A stretch of 64,000 nucleotides of DNA from Polychytrium aggregatum (taxonomy: Eukaryota > Chytridiomycota > Chytridiomycetes > Polychytriales): contig NW_026516247.1 in the NCBI RefSeq assembly GCF_025602895.1, forward strand, positions 62,001 through 126,000, given 5' to 3'. Each line of letters starts with the position of its first letter. The first letter of the stretch is position 1. Positions 1 through 14,650 of the stretch are shown one piece after another. The notes below the pieces were generated by a model that did no database searches, was not told the DNA's origin, and saw only the letters and a list, made by a program, of their open reading frames with translations. The position numbers and the translations under genes were made by a program.

Positions 1-287
1 CCTTGGTGAGAGAAACGGCGTTGCCCATGGCAAAGACGATGGTTCAGAGGAGCAGCCTGCAAGCGAGCCAGCGAGCGAGCGAGGAAGAGCTGCGGTAACG
101 GAGGCAGCGGATCGAGCTGGGAGGCGGCGAAAGGAAGGGGAGGGTCGCTGGGGGGGGGCAAAGGCAACTTGGAGACGGAGACCAGAGGACAGCTGAGCCG
201 GAGGGTCCAGCGGCGAGAGGGTGCGACAGAAAACAGACGGACTCGGGACGGAGAGGGACAGCGAAGGACAGGGAGGGATCGAGAAGC

Positions 288-347
288 CGCAAGAGGCAGC
301 AAGAGGCAGTAAGAGGCAGCAAGAGGCAGCCAAGGGACGCAGCCAAG
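288..347. repeat. 10-bp tandem repeat (aagaggcagc)
   Basis: Four copies of a roughly 10-bp unit aagaggcagc are followed by two copies of a related unit ccaagggacgcag. It is a simple purine-rich minisatellite with no evident coding role. Confidence 0.8.
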
Positions 348-841
348 GGACGGGCTGTCCGGAGGAAGGCGGATGAATGCGGATGTGAGTAAAGGAGTAA
401 AGGGGAGGGGGGATGCAGAGTCTGCAGAGTCTGCAGCGGATTGGGCAGATGGACAGACCACCCAGGCGGATCGAAGAGGGAGGTGGGCTCGGCACCAGGG
501 CAGACGATCGGCGAGAGCGCAGGGCAGATGATCGCCAAGAGCACCACCCCGGGGCAGACGAAGGGCAACGGAAACAAGCCGGTCGGCCGAAGCACAGAGC
601 AAACGAATCTGCGCTGGCGACGACAAACAATCGGCCGGGCTGTGCCGATGCCCTGAGCAGGCACAAACAATGCGGCCATGTGCCCAAGGGGCGACCAACT
701 CTGTCTGGTTGCATCCGAGCACCGGAATCCGGGCGACGATCGCTGGAGGTTGCCAAGAGATGCACGATATCATGGAATGCGGGTGGACATTCTGTTGTTC
801 GACACCATGGCGGCCGTCGTGGGGCCCATGGCGCATCGATG

Positions 842-897
842 TCCTTGAATCCACCACCATCACCACCACCACCAGCACCACCACCAGCACCACTAGC
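842..897. repeat. CAC trinucleotide microsatellite
   Basis: Imperfect (CAC)n with interspersed CAG, ending a few bases before the stop codon of the minus-strand Nit1 gene. It therefore lies in that gene's 3' UTR, reading GTG on the sense strand. Confidence 0.8.
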
Positions 898-905
898 AAT
901 GCTGT

Positions 906-2830
906 TCACACCAGGTCGAGCCGGTAGACGTCGCTGCGGCGATGGTTCTCCACCGGCATCTCGGTGCGGATCTTGTCGAGGCTGCCCAGATCGATCTCGG
1001 CAAAGCCCAGTTGCTGCGACTGTTCGCCGCACTGGGCAACGATCGTTCCTATGCACGGAATCCGGTCTCAGCGACCCGCTTCAATCGATCGGCTCTATGC
1101 ACACCATTCAGATGCCTCGACTCACCCCATGGATCGACGATCTAGGCAATGGATATATCGGATGGATCGGATATATCGGATATATCGGTCAAACCCGGTC
1201 TGTCGCTGCATTCGTATCCCCACAGCCGGCGTGCCCGATAGACACATCGTTTGCTCCAACGAGCCACTCTTACCATTGCATGGCCGAACGACTCTCGCTT
1301 GGCGTTGTGCCAGCCGGTCTGTGCTGCGGCAACGACGAAGGACTGGGTTTCGATTGCTCGTGCCCGGAGGAGGATCTGGATTCCAGAGCTCGAGCGTCAT
1401 CGACGAGCAGTCATCGTCTGCACCGCAAGCACGATGCTCTTAATCAGCTCCGCTTGGCGGCCTCCCCCATGGCAACGTTACCTCCCAGTGTGCAAGCCCA
1501 GTCTTCACTGTAAATGCTAGAGTGTCATCGAACGCAGGGTCCGGTGAGCCAACACGACGGCCGGACTCCATCGGTGCGGCAAGATGAATCCTGGCGACAA
1601 CATACCTGATGGATACGTCAGGATCTGGGCGCCCATCCTGCGGAGCAAAAGCGATTGTTCTGAATCGACAACCATTGGGTCAGTGCCGGCCCGGCATTCT
1701 CGAACGAGGCCATCCGCTCGTGGGCCATCACAAAGCAGCATCCGGTCGACTCGTGAGCTTCACGAGAAATCGCAAGCCGGTGCAAGCCAGCCATCCCAGG
1801 GGGGGAGGAGAAAGTGCAGCTGGGGAGGACACCGACACCTACCCGGAAACCGAAGATCGTAGCATACAGATAGTCCCACTCGGCCAATGGGGGTTGTCAC
1901 AGGAGCAACAACTGGAATATGGCTTGCCTGTCAGAGCTGCAGGGCCGAGCGGCGAGATCAAAAGGCCAGCCATAGCCCAGAGGCGACACCCACCTTCGCT
2001 TCCAGGGATCGTGCTGGCCGACTCAAGCAACTTGGGTCCGTCTGCAATGTCCTGGGTGGCCGGAAGACAGTATGATGAGGCCGCTCTCACATCAAGGGTC
2101 CGGGTCGCCATGAGGGCCGCCTCGGCCCGAGGCCAAGTGCAGCTTACCACATCGAACAGGTGGATTTTGCGGTACAACCCAACCAAAGTGCCGCCACGAT
2201 CGATGACGAGGTGCGAATTGAAGATGCGCTTCGCATCGTCCTTGCTCTTCTCATGCACCCCGACCGAGATGAAGATGTTGTGTTCCTGGGCAGCTTTCTT
2301 CAGGGTGCTGACAAAGTTTCCCTCCAGAGACTCGGTGAGCTCCACTGGCGCACAGTCCGAAAGGGCACAAAGAGAAGCCACAGAGATTCAGTGCTCCAGA
2401 CGGATAAGATTCGCTTTGCGCCAGCAGCCCAGAACGAGCCCCGAATGCATTTCGGCTTACGCGTCTGCTCTTTGGATTGGCCGATAAAGTCGCTGTGGTT
2501 GAGGATCGCTGCAAGGTCAGGAGCGGGCCAAGGGCGAGCGGCCAAGGGCGAGCCGTGGGTATGAGACTTACGTCGCCTCCGGGAAGAATATCATCTGGAT
2601 CGACAAGGGCAGGAAAGACGGGATGAGCGGCGCTGGGTCAGAGAATGCCGAACAAAAGCTCGAGGATATGAACAGACCTGGGCGCCGCGAGCAGCTGCCT
2701 GTGCCGTCAGCGACAGACAGGCCGACAGATTGTCCGCGACCGCTGCAGTGGAGGTGATCTGGGCGACAGCGCAGAGAGCTGGCGACATGGTCCGGGCGAT
2801 GCGAGCAGAGAATCTGGAAGCCAGTGCCAT
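906..2830 (-). CDS. NIT1: Nit1-type nitrilase (deaminated glutathione amidase)
   Basis: Carbon-nitrogen hydrolase. Nit1 enzymes hydrolyse deaminated glutathione, a metabolite-repair reaction in cytosol and mitochondria. My model has 11 exons: complement of 2678-2830, 2572-2594, 2461-2492, 2148-2344, 1994-2051, 1843-1911, 1606-1659, 1482-1516, 1274-1375, 1126-1141 and 906-1048. All have GT-AG borders and the phases close to 293 aa. The catalytic triad is visible: Glu in FFPEATDF (exon 2/3 junction), Lys in YRKIHLFDV (exon 4) and Cys in [10 protein letters not shown] (exon 6/7). [18 protein letters not shown] and RARAIETQ are further family blocks. Starting at 2830 adds a short basic, Ser/Arg-containing leader that could target mitochondria; the ATG at 2788 gives the cytosolic 279-aa form. 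Three exons are tiny (23, 32 and 16 nt). It is divergent from Trm4. Confidence 0.92.
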
Positions 2831-3194
2831 GCCGGTTGCGAGATGGTGGGCAGACCCGGAAGCCTGGCCGATTGTGCTTCCGCCCCTGGCCTGGTGGCGC
2901 CAAGTCGCGTCTGTGCGACGCCGGCACCGTGTGTGTGTGTGTGGGGGGGGCAGTGTTTGGTCACGATGATCGCACGTGATGTGTCGGAGGCGCGGCTGCA
3001 CGTGTTTGGCGAGATCGCCAACCGAGAACCGCCCTTCTCGGTCTGCCGAAATTTTTTCATTGTGTTGCACGAATCGCGCACCCACAACACTCGCATCGCC
3101 TGCATCGTCGCCTGCATCGCCTGCATCATCTGCATCACCTGCATCCAGCCACGCCAGCGACCGCCGCAGACCAGTCAAGAGACACCGATACGCC
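2831..3194. promoter_or_regulatory. Shared intergenic promoter region, Nit1/Trm4
   Basis: These 364 bp separate two divergent start codons, so both promoters must lie here. The region contains a (TG)n-G run near 2930-2949 and a 9-bp repeat at 3088-3153. No TATA box is obvious. The promoter role is inferred from gene layout only. Confidence 0.4.
3088..3153. repeat. 9-bp degenerate repeat (catcgcctg)
   Basis: About six degenerate copies of catcgcctg/catcatctg run just upstream of the Trm4 start codon, inside the divergent promoter region. Confidence 0.75.
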
Positions 3195-8264
<5,070 letters not shown>

Positions 8265-8526
8265 GAGACGCACTGTCCAGTGCAAATTTGAATACATCGG
8301 GAGCTCGCCACCCAACGGACGAGCCAGATGCACATGCACATGCAGGCGGGGGAGGGAGACACCCGACAGGAGACGGGCCATGTGCGGATGGATTTGGCAC
8401 ATGCCATTGGCTTGATTGGCTCCAGTTGCTGACGGTGAACCTGGGCTCGCCAATGGTGAACTTGGGCTCGCCAATGATTAGACCATCGTCACGTGCAACG
8501 TTAGAACCGTCATCGTCACCGTCATC

Positions 8527-8606
8527 GTGATCAATATCAATATCAATATCAATATCAATATCAGTATCAGTATCAGTATCAGTATCAATATCAGTATATC
8601 AGTAAT
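8527..8606. repeat. Hexanucleotide microsatellite (atcaat/atcagt)
   Basis: A run of about five atcaat units passes into about five atcagt units, then back to a mixed tail. It sits between the Trm4 stop and the next plus-strand gene. Confidence 0.95.
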
Positions 8607-8869
8607 ATCACCGCCATTCCCACCGCAGCGCCACAATCATATGCAACACTGGTCAGCGCGACTCGCCGCCCCCATTGTCTACCGCCCTTATTGGCCCGCA
8701 TCCTTTCGCCCGCATCCTTTCGTTCGCATCGATCTGCTGCCCTCGCTGTCCTCGCTGTCCTCGCTTGGCCCGGCCTGGAGCACGCTTGGCCCAGTCCGCC
8801 TGATCCGTTCCCTTCTGCCCTTCTGCCCCGTCCACCCCCGTCCACCCCGTCCACCACCCGTCCATCGCC

Positions 8870-10775
8870 ATGCTCGATGCCCCGCCGCCTCCGTATCCGG
8901 CCGACCCGGCGCCGTCCATCCAAATCACCCTCACCGTCAAGAATGAGTCTCCGCAACCCTCTCGGGCCTCGATAAATCGACAGAACGTACGCTCTGTCCT
9001 TCCCTCTGTGTGCAGCCAAGGCTTCCTGCAGTGCCTCTTGGCCCACCGACCGTCGCAGCTCTCCACCCGCCCACTCATTCTTCCCGTCGTTGCTTGTCCG
9101 TCTCCGCTCTGCGCTGCCTCTTGCTCCCACCCCCCATTCTCACAGCTCGAGCGTCTCCGAAGTGCAATGACCTCCATCCACACCACCCAGCAGCAGCTGA
9201 TGGGCGTCATGGCCGACCTCCAGACGCACATCCAAAAGATGGAGCCCATGCTGTCGGAAGTGTGCGAAGCGACTGCTGAACCATTGCCCAGGTATCATGT
9301 TCGCCTCAGGCTCCGAGCTACAACAGCAACTCATCAGCTCCAACGCCCATTTCTATCGCCCATTGCACCTCACTGTTGTTGCTCTCGCCCGCCCACATCC
9401 ACTGACCACCACCTCCGCTCTGCTCTCAAGCATACACATCGACTCGAGCAGCACCAACCTCCGGACTCCGCCGATAGTCGTGCTCGAGCCCAGCGGCACG
9501 ACCCAGACTCTGACTCCCGAGTCCGCACCCAAGGACGCTTCGCTCTCTGCCGACCACGACCAGGACAACTTTGACTCGATATGCCTGATGCTCGAAAGTC
9601 TCCTCAGCTCCGCCAAGACTGCTGTCGAAGCCCCCGTGCCCGACATTCACGACGACTCGCACGACGACTCGCACGACTCGCACGACGAGGACAAGCCCGA
9701 GGATATCTTCTGGGATGTCAGCGAGGAGTACCTGCCCGGCGCCGCCGATGCCCCCGAGAACTCGAGCGAGCGCATCGATTCGCTTGTCGACGAGGTTCTG
9801 GAGTCCATATCCACGGTCCATCAAACCTATCTGGAGCATCACCCCGTCGCGCCGAGTCGTCCTGACTCCGTGCCGGATACGCCCAAGGTCAGAAGGTCTC
9901 GGTCGAGCACGATACTGGTGTGGCCCGCAGACGCAGCCGATGCCCGACTGTCGCCGTCCCGCTCGCCTTCAGTCGGCAGCTCTCCGGCCTCCTCCCAGAA
10001 GCGCTATCCCTTCCGAAACCTGGCCGCATCTCCCCGAAACTCGCCCCGGCGGAAAACCTTAATCCAGAACCTATTCGACCGACCTGCATCGCCAACAGAG
10101 CACAGCGATCCCCACGACCAGAGCGATTCGCTGCCTGCCCCCCAGCTCGACGATTCAGGCTTGTCGAGCTCTGCCCTCAGGTCCTTTGGTCTGTCCAGCT
10201 CAGACTCGGGCGTGGCACTGTCGGATTTGTCCCCGAGTCAAGCCTCTCGACCGGCGTTCTCTCCGAGGTCGCCAGCAACATCAACGGCTTCCGGCCCTTC
10301 GCCGGACACACCGTACTTCCCGTGCACCGAGCAAGTCGGCGCCGGTGTCGGTCTCGGTGTCGGTCTCGCCGGTGGTATTGCCTTTGCTGCTGACCCCGAC
10401 CCGGTCCTGGACGATCAGGAGCCGACCCTGCGCTGCGAGGGCGACGAGCTGCTCGAGCACGAAAACGGCTACGAAATCGAGCTGGGCCGAGGCGACTTTG
10501 GCCGCCTGGTGCTCGACCGGTACTCGGCAAGGGATTCCATCATGCTTTTGTGGGAGATCCACATCAGCCTGCTAATGATCTTGGTCACGGGCTGCTGGGC
10601 ATCGATCTACCTGTCCTTTGTCCATGGTATCTACGCCGACACCAAGACCTGGCCGTGGTGGGGCCGTCCCAGCGACAAGAAGGCGCTGGAAGAGCCTGCG
10701 CTGCACATGCCCGGCTCATGGGACGCCGGTCCCGCCGGAGCCCTGACCGTCATCCTCGAAGACGTCGACGACTGA
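8870..10775 (+). CDS. Unknown Ser/Pro-rich protein with C-terminal membrane segment
   Basis: I do not recognise the family. My model is 8870-8986, 9146-9291 and 9452-10775, with GT-AG introns and phases closing to 528 aa. The N-terminal 40 residues are Pro-rich. Exon 2 encodes a helical, Gln/Met-rich stretch likely to form a short coiled coil. Most of exon 3 is disordered: an Asp/Ser/His-rich block (DDSHDDSHDSHDED), then many SPSR/SP motifs that look like proline-directed phosphorylation sites. A hydrophobic segment, WEIHISLLMILVTGCWASIY and the residues after it, near residues 445-475, is a probable single membrane anchor, leaving about 50 residues after it. The ATG at 8870 is the first in a Kozak-like context (gccatgc). 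The coding status is supported by clean phase closure; the function is unknown. Confidence 0.6.
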
Positions 10776-11615
10776 GCGGCCAATGCATGCGGCCTGGGCG
10801 ACGACCGCAGAGACAGCGCCATTGCCTTCCAGATCCGCTACTCGCTGCATATAACCCAAACCAACTCGGCTGCATCTGCAATCCGCCTCCGCTCCTGACG
10901 ACGACTTCGGGCGCATCGCTACCGCTCCCTGCACCCGTCGACTGTCCAGACCCTCAAGCGCATCCACTCTAATCTCTCTTCCGCTTCCGGGCATGCTCGT
11001 GCAGCCTGATTTTTGACGCCCCGCCTTTGCCGCTGTCCTCTCAGTAGAATTCAATAAACATCGTTGATCCTCTCGCTGTGCACGTCCGCTCGCCCAGAGC
11101 AAGCCCCAGCCACGTTCGCCCGATGCCGATGCATCCAGCAAGAATCCAATTCGCTCCGCGCCCTCCCGTCCACGTCTCCGATCGATTGATGCGGACACAA
11201 GCCCCCCCCCTCCGGCAATATGGGCGATTGAAGGCTGGATCGATGTGACGACACAATCCATCGGCTCTGCCCGAAGAGTAAGAAACTTTTGAGAGACCAA
11301 ACATCCAAGTTTCACAAAGACGAGAATCCATCGCTTCCAAGAAATGGACAGATCAAGCAGGCTTGGAAACCTATGACACTGGATCATGATATGTGTACAC
11401 GAGGAAGAGGTGCCAGTCGCTCTGCAGCCAGACCATCCGCCACCGCACAGGAGCCCATGGCAAGGGCATTGAATCGGTGCGGGACGGTGATGAGAGTCTG
11501 GGGGGTGGTGATGGTGATAGAATGGGAGTTCAACGGAGTATGACAGGGCGCACCCGGGAAACCGCTGACCGATCCGAAGCGTTGCTGTCGAAGCGACTCG
11601 GGTAAATCGATGCCG
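10776..11615. other. Convergent intergenic region
   Basis: This lies between the stop of the plus-strand membrane protein and the stop of the minus-strand Hub1 gene. Open frames here are short and in competing frames. I see no gene; it probably holds both 3' UTRs. Confidence 0.45.
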
Positions 11616-12188
11616 TTACGCATAGTACATCTCCAAGCTCATGCCGTCGTGGATCTCGTCTGTGAGGCCGGGCAGGTGGGAGGATGCAACAGGCAGAGGA
11701 CACAGGCGTGAGTGTTGACTTCAAGATGGCCCTCGGCTGCTCTGATAAGATCACGCCGAAGCCCCGACTGTTCGACACAGAGGGAGGCGGACAGTTCAAT
11801 CCTCCATGGAGGTTTAGCTTCTCCATGGAAGTTTAGCTTCTCAATCGCCAGCAAGCGCCATTCGCGATCCAGACTCCAGCGACTCCAGCGACGACTCCAG
11901 CGACGATTCCAGCGACGACGACTCTCTTGAGCCGAGCTGTCTGCGGTCGCCTCTCGCTCCCTGCCGCTATCCCACCCAGCCCTCCGGAGCGAGACACTGC
12001 GGCAACGTACAGTCTTCCAGAGTGATGTGGTCCTTGTAGATTGTATACCACTTCTTCAAGACAATCTTCTCCCACTGGGTGCCGGTCTGCAACGCAATGA
12101 TCTTTTTGAGATCGCCGATGGTGTCGGTGGGGTCGCACTTGACACGCACCTTCTTGCCGAGGCGGTCGTTGGCGATGATTTCGATCAT
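11616..12188 (-). CDS. HUB1: Hub1/UBL5 ubiquitin-like splicing modifier
   Basis: A 73-aa ubiquitin-like protein that binds spliceosome components such as Snu66 non-covalently and modulates 5' splice-site usage. Two exons on the minus strand, 12011-12188 and 11616-11659, are separated by a 351-bp intron with donor gtacgt and acceptor cacag. Splicing makes DYEIHDGM across the junction. The protein starts [18 protein letters not shown], contains [20 protein letters not shown] and [15 protein letters not shown], and ends LEMYYA. The C-terminal double Tyr followed by one residue, rather than Gly-Gly, is the Hub1 hallmark and means it is not conjugated like ubiquitin. The match to UBL5 is nearly full-length. 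Confidence 0.97.
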
Positions 12189-12594
12189 TCTCGGGGGCGG
12201 GGGATCGGAGGAGCGAAGGGAAGGGGCAAACTGCCTTGGGGCGTTGGACTGAACAATGCGCACCTCAACACGTGGGTGGCTTGTGGATGGCATGATCTGG
12301 ATGGTGCTGATCACCGCCTGCGCTGTTGCGATGGACTCTGCCGATGGTATACTCTCGTGGTCGCTCCAGATCGGGTGTATGATGTGATTTAGCCCAGGTG
12401 TATTTTGGTCCGAACGAGACGACGCTACCCACCGTCAGGTCACCACGCTACAAACTCCCTCCCCTCGCAAGATGAATGTGCTCCCCTTCCGTTCGGGATG
12501 CTGTATTCAAAGTTACGTGGCCGGCACTGTTACTGCACTTGCCCTCGAATTTGTGCCCTGCACTTGCATTCAGCCGATGCCAATGGCGTGCTTT
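12189..12594. other. Intergenic region upstream of Hub1
   Basis: This holds the Hub1 5' flank. I see no coding exon I would defend. Confidence 0.4.
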
Positions 12595-13505
12595 CTATCT
12601 GATGAGCACTCCGTCGACTTGACGCTGGGCAACAATCGATTTCATGAGCAGTCGACTGACCCTCATCGAGAAGACCTGTTTCGCCATGTTCGAGACGGAG
12701 ACGCAAAATATCCAGCCCATCCACGATTGGTTGTTAGCGACTCTCGCGGTGGCGGCTCCATCACACTACCTTATCGATATGGAAGAACAAGCTTCGCTCC
12801 CACAGCCAAGTCTACCTTGAGTGTCGTCTCGACCACAAAGACGATGACCAGGTTGAGAGCGATCCACCAGTCATCATAACTGTATGCAGAGATTCTGCCG
12901 ACCAGATCAAACGCCACCGACATGAGCGAGAGACGGTTGTACTGCAGCACCGTCGTCAAGTGCAAGAGCGGCCGATGGTAGGAGCCCGGCATACAATAAA
13001 TGCGGCGTTCACGTCAAAAGTGGAATGCGGAGAGTTCGAAAACGGGCAATAGAGCCCAGTCAGCATGAGCATGACCACCGGTATTCCAGCAGAATATATA
13101 GAAAGGTCGGACAACTCGACCAGTCACCGATTTTCGAGGCGACCACTTTGCGCAGATAAAGTGCAGTCCTCACCAGCTTGAGCCCGGCAAGTGATTTTTG
13201 GTCTTGGCTCATGAACCCGAGCAGCTGTGCGAATATGCATGAATGATAAGAGTGAGTTGCCGAGAACACTGCAAGAGGCCCCTGCGAGTGCGAACAATCG
13301 GTTGTGACGCTGCTTCTGAACACCCGTTGCAGCAGCTCCGCAAATGACATTTGACCGCCATGGCTGTGCTTACCAGAATGATTGTATCGTGGCTGGAAGG
13401 GAACAAATCGATCGTCGTGATGGTTTCGAAAGTGTAGTACACTATGTTGACGGCCTGGAGACCGATATCGACGGTGAGGGTCGAATGCGGTGTGCTCGAT
13501 GCCAA
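12595..13505 (-). CDS. Probable multi-exon membrane protein, unknown family
   Basis: At least four protein-like segments lie in order on the minus strand, separated by short candidate introns. (1) About 13375-13505: HSTLTVDIGLQAVNIVYYTF and following residues, ending at a gtaagc donor. (2) About 13150-13230: LLGFMSQDQKSLAGLKLVRT and following residues. (3) About 12825-12960: SLMSVAFDLVGRISAYSYDD, then a hydrophobic WWIALNLVIVFVVETTLK, before a gtagac donor. (4) 12595-12725: WMGWIFCVSVSNMAKQVFSM and following residues, to a TAG stop. The hydrophobic and Tyr/Trp-rich segments suggest several membrane helices. I could not fix the start codon or all intron phases, and I do not recognise the family. 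The coordinates are an envelope, not a finished model. Confidence 0.4.
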
Positions 13506-13638
13506 AGACCATCGCTCGCCAAGAGAGTTGGCGCGACGAGTCGCCCCGACTGATTACCGGGGCTGGCTGCTGAATAACGAACACTAGATGCAGCCATAGA
13601 GCACATCTTCGCGTACGAGCGCATTTGCACCCTCTCTC

Positions 13639-14331
13639 TCACTCTCCCTCATCGTCAGCGCGCCAGCATCTGGGTTTGATGGCAAGGGATTTTCTCACCA
13701 GCAACGCGAGCAGCGACTTGCGGAACAGCAGGGCCAAATCCGCCCACTCATCTTCAAAATCGCGAAGGTGACCTGACGGGCTGGCGGCAGTGGGGCCGGC
13801 AAAGGCCTCGCGGGTCACGTCGTCGAGCTGGATGGGTCCCGTCTTGGCTTGCCCAAAGAGCGATTCGCTCAGGTCCCGGATGGCTCGGAGGGGCCGTTGC
13901 CAGATGCCCCGTCGGCCCGAGTTCACCAAGCCGCGTCGTGAAGTATCGAGCGTTGCCCAGTCGTCGCCCTGGAACAGAAATAGAGCGGGCGTCGACGGCA
14001 GCGATCGTGGTGGAGACATAGACGCCAGCGACGACGGTGCCAAGGTCTCGCAGCCAGCAGCAGGCGCCGAATTGGCTCGGACGGCCGCATCCACAACCGC
14101 GGATGGAACGAGTCGCCTCTTGGTGGTACTCTCCGGGTTACTTCGGCCATTTGCTGCTGGCTCTTCGCTTTCGATCACGAAACGAGCATCCTTGGGCATG
14201 GGTGTGCCTTCGCCGCTGCTGCCTGTGGAAATATCTTGGGCAGGGCCGGATGTAGGCTGAGGCGAGTGGGCTGGTGCTGGGGCAGGCTGGACAGGGTCGA
14301 GCGGGATCGGGTCAAACTCAGACGACAACAT
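13639..14331 (-). CDS. Hypothetical Ser/Pro-rich protein
   Basis: A single-exon open frame of 230 aa from ATG at 14331 to the stop at 13639. The first 60 residues are Pro-rich (DPVQPAPAPAHSPQP), the middle is Ser/Ala-rich, and residues 130-210 are more ordered, with WATLDTSRRGLVNSGRRGIW, LRAIRDLSESLFGQ and DFEDEWADLALLFRKSLLAL. The last is amphipathic. No known domain is recognised. It could also be part of a larger gene with the membrane-like exons downstream. Confidence is limited because long GC-rich open frames arise by chance here. Confidence 0.35.
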   Translation of the reverse strand: MLSSEFDPIPLDPVQPAPAPAHSPQPTSGPAQDISTGSSGEGTPMPKDARFVIESEEPAANGRSNPESTTKRRLVPSAVVDAAVRANSAPAAGCETLAPSSLASMSPPRSLPSTPALFLFQGDDWATLDTSRRGLVNSGRRGIWQRPLRAIRDLSESLFGQAKTGPIQLDDVTREAFAGPTAASPSGHLRDFEDEWADLALLFRKSLLALLVRKSLAIKPRCWRADDEGE

Positions 14332-14650
14332 GAGGGCGGCTGGTACGGAGTCGAGGATGCAATGTCCGCACACGAAGAAGAAACAGGCTTGAGCCGCAGT
14401 TTCCCACGGATCTTGAAGGCCCCTCGCCCAGTCTAACGAGACCGCCAGGCAGCTTGGCGCCCAAAATTGCAGGCCCGAGCCGGGCCTGTGCCCACTAGCG
14501 AAGCCGGGAGCATGAGCCCGTCGCCCATAGCCGCATTTTCCATAACCGACTCGTCATCTGCCCAGGCGAGCTACTCTGTATTGGTCCAGACCTGCGCCGA
14601 GTCATGGGAGCCCGCTGAGGAGCGGCCATTCCACACATCATCACATACAG

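Larger units (their letters stand above)
1..905. other. Region without a supported gene
   Basis: I see no convincing coding exon here. The open frames present are low-complexity (Pro/Ser/Leu-rich on one strand, Arg/Gly-rich on the other) and match no family I recognise. The stretch holds a 10-bp tandem repeat (288-347), a short repeat of tgcagagtc near 413-436, and a CAC-rich microsatellite next to the stop codon of the downstream minus-strand gene. It may contain the 3' UTR of that gene. Confidence 0.5.

Noticed and set aside
44-679. 211-codon minus-strand open frame at the left edge
   Set aside because: Composed of Leu/Pro/Ser/Cys runs produced by purine-rich repeats on the other strand; no motif and no neighbouring exon.
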